This document shows, piece after piece, positions 1 to 9,408 of a stretch of DNA of 64,000 nucleotides. A program made the position numbers and the translations under genes. Source of the stretch: Pseudomonadota bacterium (GTDB lineage Bacteria > Pseudomonadota > Gammaproteobacteria > Xanthomonadales > Xanthomonadaceae); contig JAFECB010000004.1 in NCBI GenBank assembly GCA_018242365.1, forward strand, positions 248,001 to 312,000, written 5' to 3'. A model generated the notes under the pieces. That model saw nothing but the letters and a program-made list of their open reading frames with translations. It did no database searches and was not told where the DNA came from. The number at the start of each line of letters is the position of its first letter. Position 1 is the first letter of the stretch.

Positions 1-2
1 GA

Positions 3-2369
3 ATGGCAATGCGCAAGGCATTCAAACGCAGCCTGTGGGCCCTGCTGGCGATTGTGTTGCTGTGCGCAATGGGCATCTGGCTGCTGTTGCGCGGCAGCCT
101 GCCGCAACTGGATGGCGATGCGGCATTGCCCGGCCTGTCGGCACCCGTCAGCATCACCCTCGATGCCAACGGCACGGTCACTATCGAGGCTCGAAACCAG
201 ATCGACGCGATGCGTGCGCTCGGCTACGTGCATGCGCAGGAGCGCTATTTCGAAATGGACCTGATGCGGCGCAGCGCAGCAGGCGAGTTGTCGGCACTGG
301 TCGGGCCTGCGGCGCTGGACGTGGACAAGCAACATCGTCTGCACCGCCTGCGCGCACACGTCGAACGGGACATGGCGGCGATCACCGGCGATCAGCGCGC
401 CCAGCTCGATGCCTATGTCGAAGGCGTCAATGCCGGGCTGGCGGCGCTGCGCGTGCGGCCCTGGCCCTATCTGTTGCTGCGCGAATCACCGCAGCCCTGG
501 CGCGCCGAGGACTCGCCCTTGGTCGGCATGGCAATGTATTTCGACCTGCAAGGTGGCGAGGATGCGAGTGAGCTGGCGCTGTGGCGGATGCGTCCGCACC
601 TGCCGCCAGCGCTGTTCGCGCTGCTGACCCACGACGGCAGCCGTTGGGATGCGCCGCTGCAAGGCACATCGCGCGGCGATGCCGTGCTGCCCGGCCCGCA
701 ACTGGTCAATCTGCGCACATTGCCCGGCGACTCCGCCGGCGCTGCGCGAGCCAGCCCGGAAGCGCCCGGCAGCAACAATTTCGCGGTTGCCGGCACGCTC
801 ACGGCCGACGGCCGCGCCATCGTCGCCAACGACATGCACCTGACCTTGCGCGTCCCCAACATCTGGTTCCGCACCCGCCTGCGCTACCCCGATCCGGCCG
901 CACCCGGCGGCAAGGTCGATGTCCAGGGCGTCACCCTACCCGGCCTGCCGATGGTGGTGGTGGGCAGCAATGGCCATGTCGCCTGGGGCTTCACCAACAG
1001 CTACATCGACACGATGGACTGGAAGTTGGAAACACCGTGTCAGCATGGGCTCCCGGCCGACTGCAGCAAGCTGGTCGGCCATCATGAGCGCATCGACGTG
1101 GCCGGCGCCGACACGGTGTGGCTGGCAGTCGATGAAACCCCATGGGGACCAATCGTCCATCGCGAAACCGATGGTCGGGTGCTGTCCTTGCGCTGGGCCG
1201 CGCAGCTGCCGGGCGCGGTCAACCTGGGTCTGGCACGGTTTGCCCGTGCCGCCGATGTCGATGATGCGTTGCGCCTCGCGCAGGACGTGGCCATTCCCAC
1301 CCAGAACCTGATGCTGGCCGACAGCAAGGGCCAGATCGTCTGGCGCCTGCTCGGCCCGATCCCGCAGCGTGGCCCCGGCTGCAAATCCATTGCGCTGGTC
1401 ATCGATGCATCACAGGAGAATTGTCCGCCATGGCCACTGTCGACCCGCGACAACCCGCTGCTGCGCTCGCCGCAGCTCGACCGGATGTGGACCGCCAATA
1501 CCCGCGTGGTCGATGGCGACACCCTGCGCCGGGTGGGTGATGGCGGCTATGTGTTCGGCGCCCGCGCCGCGCAGATCCGCTACGACCTGCAGCAGAAACC
1601 TCGTTTCAGCGAGCGCGACCTGCTGGCGATCCAGCTCGACGATCAGGCGATGCTGCTGAACCATTGGCACGCCTTGTTGATGCAGGTGGCACGCGATGCC
1701 AGAACGCCAGCATTGAACGCGCTGGCCGGCTCTGCGCACAAATGGGAAGGTCGCGCCGCACCGGAGTCGGTCAGCTATCGGCTGGTGCGCGACTGGCGGC
1801 TGGCCGTCACCAAGCGCATCGCCGACGGCATCACCGCACCTGCGCGGGCCGCGATGGGCAAGGACTTCGTGATGCCGGAGTTGCAGCAACTGGAAGGCGT
1901 GGTGTGGCCGCTGGTCAACCAACGCCCGAACCACCTGCTGCCGCGAAAGTTCGCCAGTTGGAACGCCCTGTTCGAGGATGCCGCTGCCGAAGTGCGCGAT
2001 GCGCTCAAACCGCTCGGCCCGCTGCCACTACGCACCTGGGGCGAACAGAACACCGCCGCGATCTGCCATCCACTGGCCAAGGCCATTCCGCTGCTCGGCA
2101 AGCGCTGGCTGTGCATGCCGGCGCAGCCACTCGCTGGCGACGGCAACATGCCGCGCGTGGTCCGCCCCGACTTCGGCGCGTCCGAACGCATGGTGGTTGC
2201 ACCGGGGCATGAAGCCGAGGGCTACTTCCACATGCCCGGCGGACAAGCCGACAACCCACTCTCACCGTTCTGGGGCACGGGCCACGAGGCTTGGGTCAAT
2301 GGCACGCCAACGCCATTTTTACCGGGGGCGACGCAGCACACACTGACCCTGCAACCCGCGACGAGATGA
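3..2369 (+). CDS. penicillin acylase family protein (Ntn hydrolase)
   Basis: 788-residue member of the penicillin/acyl-homoserine-lactone acylase family. These enzymes are made as precursors that cleave themselves before a nucleophilic Ser, giving alpha and beta chains that hydrolyse amide bonds, usually in the periplasm. The N-terminus (about residues 8-29) is a basic stretch plus a hydrophobic segment, fitting a signal peptide or anchor. The cleavage motif PGSNNF is visible, with the presumed nucleophile Ser257. The gene ends one base before the convergent dapE stop. ATG codons lie at 3 and 9; only two bases precede the first, so the start and promoter cannot be judged, although length and signal sequence suggest it is complete. 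The substrate (beta-lactam, acyl-homoserine lactone or other amide) cannot be told from sequence. Confidence 0.85.
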   Translation: MAMRKAFKRSLWALLAIVLLCAMGIWLLLRGSLPQLDGDAALPGLSAPVSITLDANGTVTIEARNQIDAMRALGYVHAQERYFEMDLMRRSAAGELSALVGPAALDVDKQHRLHRLRAHVERDMAAITGDQRAQLDAYVEGVNAGLAALRVRPWPYLLLRESPQPWRAEDSPLVGMAMYFDLQGGEDASELALWRMRPHLPPALFALLTHDGSRWDAPLQGTSRGDAVLPGPQLVNLRTLPGDSAGAARASPEAPGSNNFAVAGTLTADGRAIVANDMHLTLRVPNIWFRTRLRYPDPAAPGGKVDVQGVTLPGLPMVVVGSNGHVAWGFTNSYIDTMDWKLETPCQHGLPADCSKLVGHHERIDVAGADTVWLAVDETPWGPIVHRETDGRVLSLRWAAQLPGAVNLGLARFARAADVDDALRLAQDVAIPTQNLMLADSKGQIVWRLLGPIPQRGPGCKSIALVIDASQENCPPWPLSTRDNPLLRSPQLDRMWTANTRVVDGDTLRRVGDGGYVFGARAAQIRYDLQQKPRFSERDLLAIQLDDQAMLLNHWHALLMQVARDARTPALNALAGSAHKWEGRAAPESVSYRLVRDWRLAVTKRIADGITAPARAAMGKDFVMPELQQLEGVVWPLVNQRPNHLLPRKFASWNALFEDAAAEVRDALKPLGPLPLRTWGEQNTAAICHPLAKAIPLLGKRWLCMPAQPLAGDGNMPRVVRPDFGASERMVVAPGHEAEGYFHMPGGQADNPLSPFWGTGHEAWVNGTPTPFLPGATQHTLTLQPATR

Positions 2370-2370
2370 A

Positions 2371-3501
2371 TCAGGCCAGGAGTCGTTCGATCAATGCGCC
2401 ATAAAGCGCAGGCAGCGCTTCGAGCTCCTCCACGCGCACATGCTCATTGACCTTGTGGATGCTGGCATTGACCGGGCCGGCCTCTATGCAGTGCGCGCCC
2501 AGCGGCGCGATGAAGCGGGCATCCGAGGTGCCACCGCCGGTGCTTTCTTCCGGTGTCACGCCTGCGAATTGCGTCAGCACCTCGCGCGCCGCCGTGCGCA
2601 GCTTGCCTTCGGGCGTGTAGAAGGGCTCGCCGCTGCGGTGCCAGTGGATGGCGTACTCAAGCCCATGTGCACGCAGGATCGATTCGCACTCGGCTTCGAG
2701 TTTTTCCGCCGTCCAATGCGGGTTGTAGCGCAGGTTGAACAGCACCTGCAGTTCACCCGGGATCACGTTGTTGGCACCGGTGCCGGCATGGATGTTGCTG
2801 ATCTGCAGGCTGGTCGGCGGGAAGCTTTCGTAGCCCGAATCCCAACGTCGTGCGACCAATTCCGCCAACGCCGGTGCCGTCTGATGGATGGGGTTGCGGG
2901 CCTTGTCCGGATACGCCACATGGCCCTGCACGCCGCGCACCGTCAGCGTGGCCGACAGGCTGCCGCGACGGCCGACCCGCAGCAGGTCACCGAGAGATTG
3001 TTTCGATGATGGCTCGCCGGTGATGCACCAATCAATGCGCTGGCCGCGCTGGCGGAATACCTCCGCTACCTTGCGCACGCCGTCGATGGCATCGCCTTCT
3101 TCGTCAGAAGTCAGCAGCAGGGCGACGCTGCCAGTGTGATCCGGGTGCGCGGCTACGAACCGTTCCAGCGCGATGACAAAAGCCGCCACGCTGCCCTTCA
3201 TGTCGGCCGCGCCACGTCCGTACAGCACGCCATCGCGGAGTGTGGGCGTGAACGGATCGCTGGCCCAGGCCTCGCGCGGCCCCGGCGGCACCACGTCGGT
3301 ATGCCCCAGCAAGACCAGCACCGGACCATCGCCGCCGCCATGGGTGGCCCAGAGGTTATCGACCTCACCGAAGCGCAGCCGTTCGACGTCGAACCCCTTG
3401 GCGAAAAGGCGCTCGGCGATCAACGGCTGACAGCCGGCATCGTCGGGCGTGATCGATGGTCGGGCGATCAGGTCGCAGGCCAATTGGAGAACGTCGGTCA
3501 T
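2371..3501 (-). CDS. dapE: succinyl-diaminopimelate desuccinylase
   Basis: 376-residue M20-family zinc hydrolase that cleaves N-succinyl-LL-diaminopimelate in the succinylase branch of lysine and meso-DAP synthesis. Metal ligands and catalytic residues fall exactly where the family has them: H67 and D69 (GHTDVVPPG), D100 (GRGAADMKG), E134/E135 (DEEGD) and H349 (SIHKVNEH). The reading frame stays open for 69 codons upstream, but that part reads through repeat DNA, so the ATG at 3501 that gives the family length is chosen. It is the last gene of the minus-strand block that also contains dapD, the two DapD/DapE steps of one pathway, with an ArsC-like gene and repeat DNA in between. Confidence 0.97.
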   Translation of the reverse strand: MTDVLQLACDLIARPSITPDDAGCQPLIAERLFAKGFDVERLRFGEVDNLWATHGGGDGPVLVLLGHTDVVPPGPREAWASDPFTPTLRDGVLYGRGAADMKGSVAAFVIALERFVAAHPDHTGSVALLLTSDEEGDAIDGVRKVAEVFRQRGQRIDWCITGEPSSKQSLGDLLRVGRRGSLSATLTVRGVQGHVAYPDKARNPIHQTAPALAELVARRWDSGYESFPPTSLQISNIHAGTGANNVIPGELQVLFNLRYNPHWTAEKLEAECESILRAHGLEYAIHWHRSGEPFYTPEGKLRTAAREVLTQFAGVTPEESTGGGTSDARFIAPLGAHCIEAGPVNASIHKVNEHVRVEELEALPALYGALIERLLA

Positions 3502-3531
3502 GACTTCAGCAGCACGGGGCGATGCCCCCAT

Positions 3532-3637
3532 TGTAGGAGCGCACGGATGTAGGAGCGCACGGAGGCCGCAGGCCGACGGGCGCGATGGCGGGCGGGCTTG
3601 CGGTTGCTGGTCGCACCCCTGCGGTGTGCTCCTACGA
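3532..3637. repeat. REP-like palindromic element between dapE and arsC-like gene
   Basis: The motif tgtaggagcgcacgg occurs at 3532-3546 and again from 3549, and its complement (gtgctcctacg) returns near 3626-3636 after a spacer rich in ccgcaggcc/ctgcgg. The head-to-head arrangement can fold into a long hairpin. It resembles the REP/BIME elements with a GTAGGAGCG core known from Pseudomonas and xanthomonads; that assignment is by recall. It fills the gap between the two genes and may act as a transcript-stabilising or attenuating hairpin. Confidence 0.6.
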
Positions 3638-3988
3638 TTCCTGGAACAGCCGCTTGAATCCGTTGTCGCTGAATCCCTGCACGATGCGCCCATCGTCCAG
3701 CACCACAACCGGCCTGCGAATCAGCTGCGGGTATTCCTTCAGCAGCAGTTTCCATTCGGCGTCGCTGGCGGGGGTTTTGCGGCTGGGCGGCAACTGCCGC
3801 CAGGTGGTGGAGGATTTGTTGATCAGCGCGTCCCAGCCACCGGCCGCGTCCTTCCACGCCAGCAGCGTCTCTGGCGACTGCCGCTCATCGCGGTAATCAA
3901 CGAATGTGTGTTCGATGCCAAAGCGCGTCAGCCAGTTGCGCGCTTTCTTGCAGGTGTCGCAATTGCCGAGGCCATAGAGGGTGGTCAT
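3632..3988 (-). CDS. ArsC/Spx-family reductase (YffB-like)
   Basis: 118-residue thioredoxin-fold protein of the ArsC/Spx/MgsR superfamily. It opens with [20 protein letters not shown], the Cys-containing N-terminal motif of the YffB subfamily; here two cysteines (C10, C13) form a CxxC. The TTWRQL and [10 protein letters not shown] segments (about residues 61-98) correspond to the family's substrate and cis-Pro region. In E. coli and many proteobacteria this gene sits directly upstream of dapE, as here. E. coli YffB is a glutathione-dependent-reductase-like protein of unclear role, so arsenate reduction should not be assumed. The frame is open upstream through a repeat; the ATG at 3988 is the conserved start. 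Confidence 0.85.
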   Translation of the reverse strand: MTTLYGLGNCDTCKKARNWLTRFGIEHTFVDYRDERQSPETLLAWKDAAGGWDALINKSSTTWRQLPPSRKTPASDAEWKLLLKEYPQLIRRPVVVLDDGRIVQGFSDNGFKRLFQES

Positions 3989-4008
3989 TCGAGTTCTCGA
4001 AGAGCAAG

Positions 4009-4158
4009 GCCCCTCTCCCCCCGGGAGAGGGGTTGGGGTGAGGGTACGAAGACGTAGAAGAACATGAATCGTCGGGGATATCGCACTTGAAGTGAAATTC
4101 ACCCGGCTTCGTACCCTCATCCGGCACTGTGCACCACCTTCTCCCGGAAGGAGAAGGA
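4009..4158. repeat. composite palindromic intergenic repeat, copy 1
   Basis: Two hairpin arms face each other: cccctctcccccgggagagggg followed by ttggggtgaggg (4010-4034), then about 70 bases, then a ccctcatccgg arm ending in ccttctcccggaaggagaagg (4113-4157). The stretch gggtacgaag is also mirrored by cttcgtaccc. The same two arms recur at 16595-16709. This type of interspersed intergenic repeat is common in Xanthomonadaceae genomes (recalled, not searched). It lies between dapD and the arsC-like gene. Confidence 0.75.
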
Positions 4159-4163
4159 CACCA

Positions 4164-5063
4164 TCAATCCGCCAACCCTCGCAACAGTTCATTCACGCTG
4201 GTCTTGCTGCGGGTCTTTTCGTCGACCTGCTTGACGATCACCGCGCAGTACAGTGAATGGCTGCCGTCGGCTGCCGGCAAGGAACCGGATACCACCACGC
4301 TGCCCGGCGGCACGCTGCCATAGCTGACCTCGCCGGTCATGCGGTTGTAGACGCGGGTGCTCTGGCCGAGGAACACGCCCATGCCGACTACGCTGTGGTG
4401 GCCGACCACGAAGCCTTCCACCACTTCCGAACGCGCGCCGATGAAACAGTGATCCTCGATGATCGTGGGTGCTGCCTGCAACGGCTCCAGCACGCCACCG
4501 ATGCCGACCCCGCCGGAGAGGTGGCAGCCCTTGCCGATCTGCGCGCAGGAACCGACCGTGGCCCAGGTATCGACCATGGTGCCGGTACCAACATGCGCGC
4601 CGATGTTGACGAAGCTGGGCATCAGCACAACGTCCTTGCCGATGTGGCTGCCCGCCCGCACCACCGCGCCGGGCACCACCCGCGCACCGAGCTTGCGGAA
4701 CGCGGCCTCGTCGAACCCGGCGAAGCGTGCTGGCACCTTGTCCCAGAACGGTGCCGGTTCGGCCTCGACCAGTTCCATGTCCTGGGTGCGGAAATACAGC
4801 AGCACTGCCTTCTTCAGCCATTCATTGACCTGCCAGCCGCCCTTGCCGTCCGGTTCGGCCACGCGCAGCCAGCCCTGCTCCAGCGCTTCGATTGCGCGAT
4901 CCACTGCCGGCTTGGTGGAACCGTCGATTTCCTCGGGCGTCAGCGTTGCGCGGCGCTCCCAAGCGCTGTCGATCACGAACCGCAATTCGTCCGCTTGCGC
5001 AGCGCGGGCGGGGGTCAGGGTCTTCCTGGCAACAGGCTTCGGTGCAGCAGGCTTGGCGGGCAT
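4164..5063 (-). CDS. dapD: 2,3,4,5-tetrahydropyridine-2,6-dicarboxylate N-succinyltransferase
   Basis: 299-residue DapD, which transfers succinyl from succinyl-CoA to tetrahydrodipicolinate, the first committed step of the succinylase lysine/DAP route. After an alpha-helical N-terminal domain (to about residue 110) the middle is a left-handed beta-helix of hexapeptide repeats (for example [19 protein letters not shown] and [19 protein letters not shown]), typical of trimeric acyltransferases. The Ala/Pro/Lys-rich first 20 residues are longer than in E. coli. The ATG at 5063 lies one base past the glnD stop (5065), so translation is probably coupled to glnD. The frame is open further upstream inside glnD, but that extension has no family similarity. 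Confidence 0.96.
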   Translation of the reverse strand: MPAKPAAPKPVARKTLTPARAAQADELRFVIDSAWERRATLTPEEIDGSTKPAVDRAIEALEQGWLRVAEPDGKGGWQVNEWLKKAVLLYFRTQDMELVEAEPAPFWDKVPARFAGFDEAAFRKLGARVVPGAVVRAGSHIGKDVVLMPSFVNIGAHVGTGTMVDTWATVGSCAQIGKGCHLSGGVGIGGVLEPLQAAPTIIEDHCFIGARSEVVEGFVVGHHSVVGMGVFLGQSTRVYNRMTGEVSYGSVPPGSVVVSGSLPAADGSHSLYCAVIVKQVDEKTRSKTSVNELLRGLAD

Positions 5064-5064
5064 G

Positions 5065-7698
5065 TCAGTCTCCGTCGAGTACGGCCAGCAACGCCTCGCG
5101 CAACTGCGCGCAACGCTCCGGCGAAAGCAGGGCATCGTGTTCATCGCTGACCAGCAGCAGGTCTTCGGCACGTTCGCCGAAGGTCGCGATGCGCGCATCA
5201 TGCACACGCAATCGCTGTTCGCGCAGCACGCCGGCGATATCGGCCAGCAAACCGGGGCGGTCGTTGCAGACCAGGCCAATCCGGGTGCCGCCCTCGATAT
5301 CGGTGAAGTCGAGCTGGGGCGCGACGCGGAAGTGGCGCAGATGGCTCGGGCGGCTGCGGCGCGCGGGGCGCAAGGCGGCCAGGTCACCACTCAATACCTT
5401 GGTCAAACGTGCCGCCACGTCATCGGCGTCCGGCACGCTGCGAGCATCCGATGACTGTATCTGGAAGGTATCGAACACGGTGTCATCCGGCCCATCCAGC
5501 ACGCGGGCATGCAGGATGCCGAGGCCCATCCGGTCCAAGGTGATGACGATCGCAGCGAACACGCCGTCGCGGTCATGGGTGTGAACGAACAGTTCCAGCC
5601 GGTCACGACCGGCCGGAGAGCGCGCCGCGACCACGGGCATCCGGCCCTTCGCATCGGCCAGCGCCGCGGCCTGCCAGGCGATCTGCTCGGGACGACCACG
5701 CAGGAAGCCTTCTTCCGGCATCCGTGCAAACAGCGCGTCGATCGCTTCGCCCGAGAATCTTTCCTCCAGCAACAGCGCGCGTGCCGCCGCACGGTTTTCC
5801 GCCATGCGCTCGCCCGCCGCAACCGGATGCCCAAGCCCGCGCCGCAGCGCAAGCCGGGTCGCGGTGTGCAGGTCGGCTAGCAGGCGATCCTTCCAGCTGT
5901 TCCACAGCTTGGGTGAGGTGCCGGCGATGTCGGCGCAAGTCAGCAGGTACAGATAATCGAGGCGTTGGCGGTCGGCCACCGTTTCTGCGAATCGCTGGAT
6001 CACGTCCGCATCGGTGATGTCGTACTTCTGTGCCGTCACCGACATCAGCAGGTGTTTTTGCACCAACCATTCCACCAGCGCGGTGTCTGCGTCCGACAAG
6101 CCATGCGCTTCGCAGAACGCACGCGCATCGACCGCGCCCAGCTTCGAATGGTCACCGCCACGGCCCTTGCCGATGTCATGGAACAGCCCGGCCAGCAACA
6201 ACAACTCGGGCTTGCGCAGCGATGGCCAGACTTGATGCGCAATCGCGAAGCGTTCGTCCGGTTCCGGTGCGGCGAACACCGCCATGTTGCGCAACACCGC
6301 GAGCGTGTGCTGGTCGACCGTGAACACGTGGAACAGGTCGAACTGCATCCGCCCCGACACCCGCGCGAACGCCGGGATCCAGCGCGCCAGCACGCCCAGC
6401 CGCGCCATCCGCTCCAGCGTGGCGACCGGCTGCAGACCGCGCAGGAGCTCGAGGAAGGCCTGCCGCATCGCCGGCGACGCAGCGGAATAGTCGGGAAATC
6501 CATCCAGAGCCTCGGCCAGCGCGCGCGCCGTTTGCGAATGCAAGCCGCGCAAGCTTGGATCGTCGGCCCATGCCGAGAACAGCGCGAAAACGTGGGCAGG
6601 ATCCTCTCCCAGCCAGTCGTTGCGACGGGCGGCAAGGTAGGCCCCGCGCCGTTCCAGCGCCGCATCGATCGCCTGCGGTTCGGTGGCGCCTTCGAAATAT
6701 TCCTCGAAGCGCTGCAGCACCCGCTCGTTGATCCGCTGCACCACCGCCGCGCTGCGATAGAAACTCTGCATGAGCTTTTCGACGCCGAGCTGATCGTCGT
6801 CATCGACTTCACTCAGGCGCGCAGCCAGCGATTTCTGATGATCGAAACGCAGCCGCTCCTCGCGCCGACTGGCGACCAGATGCAGGCCGAAGCGCAGCCG
6901 CGACAACGCACGCCGTTCGCGTTCCAATGCCGCCGCCTCATCCGCACCGAGATGACCAAGGGCCACCAAGCCGGCAACCGCATCCACACCGAAACAACGC
7001 CGCGCCAGCCAACCCAGTTGCTGCAGGTCGCGCAGCCCGCCCGGGCCTTCCTTCAAGTTCGGTTCGAGGTTGTCGGCAGTGTCGCCAAAGCGCGCGTGAC
7101 GGCGACGTTGTTCCTCGCGCTTGACCTCGAAATAAGCCTGCGCTGGCCATACCCGCTGCGGCGCGATAGCGTCATTCAGCAGCCGCGTCGTGGCCGCGTC
7201 CGCACACAATGGCCGCGCTTCCACGATTGCTGTCAGGACGGTGGGGTCCTCGCCCGCCGCCTGCGTGCATTCGTCGAGCGAACGCACCGCCTGGCTGACC
7301 GGGACGCCGGCATCCCACAGCAGCGCTACGAACCGCGACAGCGCCGGCTGAAACTGCTGCTGTTCGGGTGCTTCCGCCAACGCCAGCAAGTCAACATCCG
7401 AATAGGGAAACAGCTCGCCACGACCGTAGCCGCCAACCGCGAACAAGGCCAGCGGCGCAGCAGACGGAATGCAGCGCTGCCAACTGCCGCGCACGAGGAA
7501 ATCCATCACCCGCGCACGCAGGCGAATCAGGTGCCCGGCGGTATCACCGGCTTCACCGGCATCGAAGCGCTGCGCCAAGCGTGCATCGTTGCGTGCCAGC
7601 AGCGCACGCACCAGCGTGCTCCATTCGGGATCGCCTTCGGGTCCGGCAGACAATCCGGCCAGCACCGCGCGCGGGTCGGCCGGGAGTTCGGTATTCAC
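5065..7698 (-). CDS. glnD: bifunctional uridylyltransferase/uridylyl-removing enzyme (PII regulator)
   Basis: 877-residue GlnD, the glutamine sensor that uridylylates PII proteins (GlnB/GlnK) when glutamine is low and removes UMP when it is high. Domains in order: nucleotidyltransferase with [15 protein letters not shown] (residues 89-103, catalytic Asp101/Asp103); linker/UTase domain; HD phosphohydrolase domain with [14 protein letters not shown]; two C-terminal ACT domains that bind glutamine (one starting near [15 protein letters not shown], one near [16 protein letters not shown]). The start is GTG and overlaps the map stop as GTGA (7695-7698). Order map-glnD-dapD matches other gammaproteobacteria. 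Confidence 0.97.
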   Translation of the reverse strand: MNTELPADPRAVLAGLSAGPEGDPEWSTLVRALLARNDARLAQRFDAGEAGDTAGHLIRLRARVMDFLVRGSWQRCIPSAAPLALFAVGGYGRGELFPYSDVDLLALAEAPEQQQFQPALSRFVALLWDAGVPVSQAVRSLDECTQAAGEDPTVLTAIVEARPLCADAATTRLLNDAIAPQRVWPAQAYFEVKREEQRRRHARFGDTADNLEPNLKEGPGGLRDLQQLGWLARRCFGVDAVAGLVALGHLGADEAAALERERRALSRLRFGLHLVASRREERLRFDHQKSLAARLSEVDDDDQLGVEKLMQSFYRSAAVVQRINERVLQRFEEYFEGATEPQAIDAALERRGAYLAARRNDWLGEDPAHVFALFSAWADDPSLRGLHSQTARALAEALDGFPDYSAASPAMRQAFLELLRGLQPVATLERMARLGVLARWIPAFARVSGRMQFDLFHVFTVDQHTLAVLRNMAVFAAPEPDERFAIAHQVWPSLRKPELLLLAGLFHDIGKGRGGDHSKLGAVDARAFCEAHGLSDADTALVEWLVQKHLLMSVTAQKYDITDADVIQRFAETVADRQRLDYLYLLTCADIAGTSPKLWNSWKDRLLADLHTATRLALRRGLGHPVAAGERMAENRAAARALLLEERFSGEAIDALFARMPEEGFLRGRPEQIAWQAAALADAKGRMPVVAARSPAGRDRLELFVHTHDRDGVFAAIVITLDRMGLGILHARVLDGPDDTVFDTFQIQSSDARSVPDADDVAARLTKVLSGDLAALRPARRSRPSHLRHFRVAPQLDFTDIEGGTRIGLVCNDRPGLLADIAGVLREQRLRVHDARIATFGERAEDLLLVSDEHDALLSPERCAQLREALLAVLDGD

Positions 7699-8471
7699 AA
7701 GTCGTTGTCGTCGCCCGGCACCCGGGTCAGGATCTCGACGCCGTCATGGGTGACCAGCACGGTGTGCTCCCACTGCGCCGACAATTTGCGGTCCTTGGTG
7801 ACCACCGTCCAGCCATCGGGCAGGACCCGGGTATGGCGGGCACCTTCATTGATCATCGGCTCGATGGTGAAGGTCATGCCCTCACGCAACACCAATCCGT
7901 CACCGGCACGGCCGTAGTGCAATACCTGCGGTTCGTCGTGGTAGACCTTGCCGATCCCGTGCCCGCAGTACTCGCGCACCACCGAGAAGCGATGGCTCTC
8001 GGCGTATTCCTGGATCGCATGGCCGATGTCACCCAAGGTGGCACCTGGGCGAACCACGCGAATCCCCCGGAACATCGCCTCGCGGGTCACATCGACCAAG
8101 CGCTGCGCCATCACCGACGGCGTGCCGACCACGTACATGCGACTGGTGTCGCCATGCCAGCCATCCTTGATGACGGTGACGTCGATGTTGACGATGTCGC
8201 CATCCTTCAGCACCTTGGCTTCGCTGGGGATGCCGTGGCAGATCACGTTGTTGACCGAAGTGCACACGGTCTTCGGGAATCCGCGATAGCCGACGTTCGC
8301 CGGAATCGCCTTCTGCACGTTGACGATATGGTCGTGGCAGATCCGATCCAGCTCCTCGGTGGTGACACCCGCCTTCACATGCGGCGCAACCACCTGCAGC
8401 ACTTCCGCCGCCAGCCGCCCGGCCACGCGCATCTTCTGGATGTCGTCCGGAGTCTTGATATTGATAGCCAT
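7695..8471 (-). CDS. map: type I methionine aminopeptidase
   Basis: 258-residue MetAP-Ia that removes N-terminal methionine from nascent proteins. Every metal ligand lies at the same residue number as in E. coli: D97, D108, H171, E204 and E235, with H79 also kept. An ATG six codons further upstream (8489) is in frame, but the ATG at 8471 gives the conserved MAINIKTPDD start and this ligand numbering. The 3' end overlaps the glnD start by four bases (GTGA). In E. coli map is divergent from rpsB-tsf; here a pilus/ATP-grasp cassette of about 7.3 kb separates map from rpsB. Confidence 0.97.
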   Translation of the reverse strand: MAINIKTPDDIQKMRVAGRLAAEVLQVVAPHVKAGVTTEELDRICHDHIVNVQKAIPANVGYRGFPKTVCTSVNNVICHGIPSEAKVLKDGDIVNIDVTVIKDGWHGDTSRMYVVGTPSVMAQRLVDVTREAMFRGIRVVRPGATLGDIGHAIQEYAESHRFSVVREYCGHGIGKVYHDEPQVLHYGRAGDGLVLREGMTFTIEPMINEGARHTRVLPDGWTVVTKDRKLSAQWEHTVLVTHDGVEILTRVPGDDNDL

Positions 8472-8663
8472 TCGCGGATTATCGCGCATTGGGCGCGTGC
8501 AGGTGCGATTGCGCCGAATGGCATGCGCGCTGGAGACGCAACCCGCGCTTTACCTTCTGACCGACGCCCAGCGTCGACGTCAAGCGGCCATAGCTGCCGC
8601 TTTGCGTCAGTCACGGCCGGAAATCCTCCGCGAATGGCAAACGCCACGGGCCTCACGGGCTTG

Positions 8664-8677
8664 GTGACCCCTGTCAC
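8664..8677. promoter_or_regulatory. GTGAC-N4-GTCAC palindrome, candidate activator site
   Basis: Perfect inverted repeat with five-base arms and a four-base spacer, centred about 100 bases upstream of the start site expected from the sigma-54 promoter. That is a usual distance for a bacterial enhancer-binding protein. Only one copy was noticed here, and no enhancer-binding-protein gene is in the window, so the role is inferred from position. Confidence 0.4.
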
Positions 8678-8743
8678 AGATTCGGACACGCACCCGTATG
8701 GAAACCGCGGACCAGGATTCAATGGCCCTGAAAACCCGCAGAC

Positions 8744-8760
8744 TTGGCACGATCCTTGCC
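8744..8760 (+). promoter_or_regulatory. sigma-54 (RpoN) promoter of the Csu-like pilus operon
   Basis: The sequence ttggcacgatccttgcc matches the -24/-12 consensus TGGCACG-N4-TTGC, with the invariant GG (8746-8747) and GC (8758-8759) exactly ten bases apart. The start of transcription would be near 8770-8771, giving a leader of about 123 nt before the first pilin gene. Sigma-54 promoters are rare enough that such a match in an intergenic region, correctly oriented, is unlikely to be chance. Confidence 0.75.
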
Positions 8761-8893
8761 CTAGTCACGATGTAGTGCCATTGCTGCACCTACAGGCGGT
8801 TGCGACCGTCGACCCTGCAGGAACCGCCTGGATCCTGCCCACGGATCCGATCCCCATGACGATCCATCCGCTCCAACGCCAGAGGACCATTCC

Positions 8894-9388
8894 ATGAGGC
8901 TCATCAAGACTTCCCTGCTCGCCCTTGTCATTGCCGCCGCCGGCACCGCGCTTCCCGCACAGGCCGCCACCGACACGACCACCTTCAACGTCAAGATCGT
9001 GATCACGGAATCCTGCGACATCCACACCACGGCTGCGACCGATGTGGATTTCGGTACCCATGCGCGTAGTACCACGGCACAGCAGACCGCCACCGGCACC
9101 CTGACGGTCAACTGCACTGATGGCACGCCCTACAACATCGGCCTCGATAACGGCAGCAACTTCAGCGGCACGCGCCGGATGAACGACGGCGGCACCAACT
9201 ACCTCGGTTATGGCCTGTTCCGGGATAGCGCCCACAGCCTGGCTTGGGGCACGACGATCGGCACCAACACGCTGACCGGCACCGGCACCGCCGCCAACCA
9301 GGTCATCAGCGTCTATGGCCAGACGGTTGACACCAACGCCCCCGCCGGCAGCTATTCCGACATCGTCACCGCCACGGTCACTTATTGA
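8894..9388 (+). CDS. spore coat protein U (SCPU)-domain pilin, CsuA/B-like
   Basis: 164-residue exported protein. Residues 1-24 are a clear signal peptide ending in the cleavage site AQA-AT. The rest is one SCPU domain: a pair of Cys flanking a DFGT turn (CDIH to NCTDG), the SGTRRM segment, and a C-terminal beta strand ending in TVTY, as expected for a subunit handled by an archaic chaperone-usher pathway. Being first, single-domain and promoter-proximal it is the likely major rod subunit. Its TGA overlaps a possible TTG start of the chaperone gene. Confidence 0.85.
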   Translation: MRLIKTSLLALVIAAAGTALPAQAATDTTTFNVKIVITESCDIHTTAATDVDFGTHARSTTAQQTATGTLTVNCTDGTPYNIGLDNGSNFSGTRRMNDGGTNYLGYGLFRDSAHSLAWGTTIGTNTLTGTGTAANQVISVYGQTVDTNAPAGSYSDIVTATVTY

Positions 9389-9408
9389 TCGCGCGGTCAC
9401 CGGCCCGC

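Larger units (their letters stand above)
8472..8893. other. 422-base control region of the pilus operon
   Basis: No gene seen. The left end must hold the map promoter (minus strand; not pinpointed). The right half holds, in order: a GTGAC-N4-GTCAC palindrome (8664-8677), a sigma-54-type promoter (8744-8760), and a leader of about 120 nt with two possible hairpins. The first leader stem is nine perfect pairs (8793-8801 with 8822-8830); the second pairs two ggatcc hexamers (8830-8835, 8843-8848). A Shine-Dalgarno-like agagga (8881-8886) stands seven bases before the pilin ATG. Confidence 0.7.

Noticed and set aside
3502..3708. 69-codon N-terminal extension of dapE
   Set aside because: Encoded by repeat DNA and a neighbouring gene; family length and ligand numbering fit the start at 3501.
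5965..7917. 650-codon open frame antisense to glnD
   Set aside because: Shadow frame produced by GC-rich codon use; composition is Arg/His/Gln-rich with no domain, while glnD on the other strand has full family motifs.
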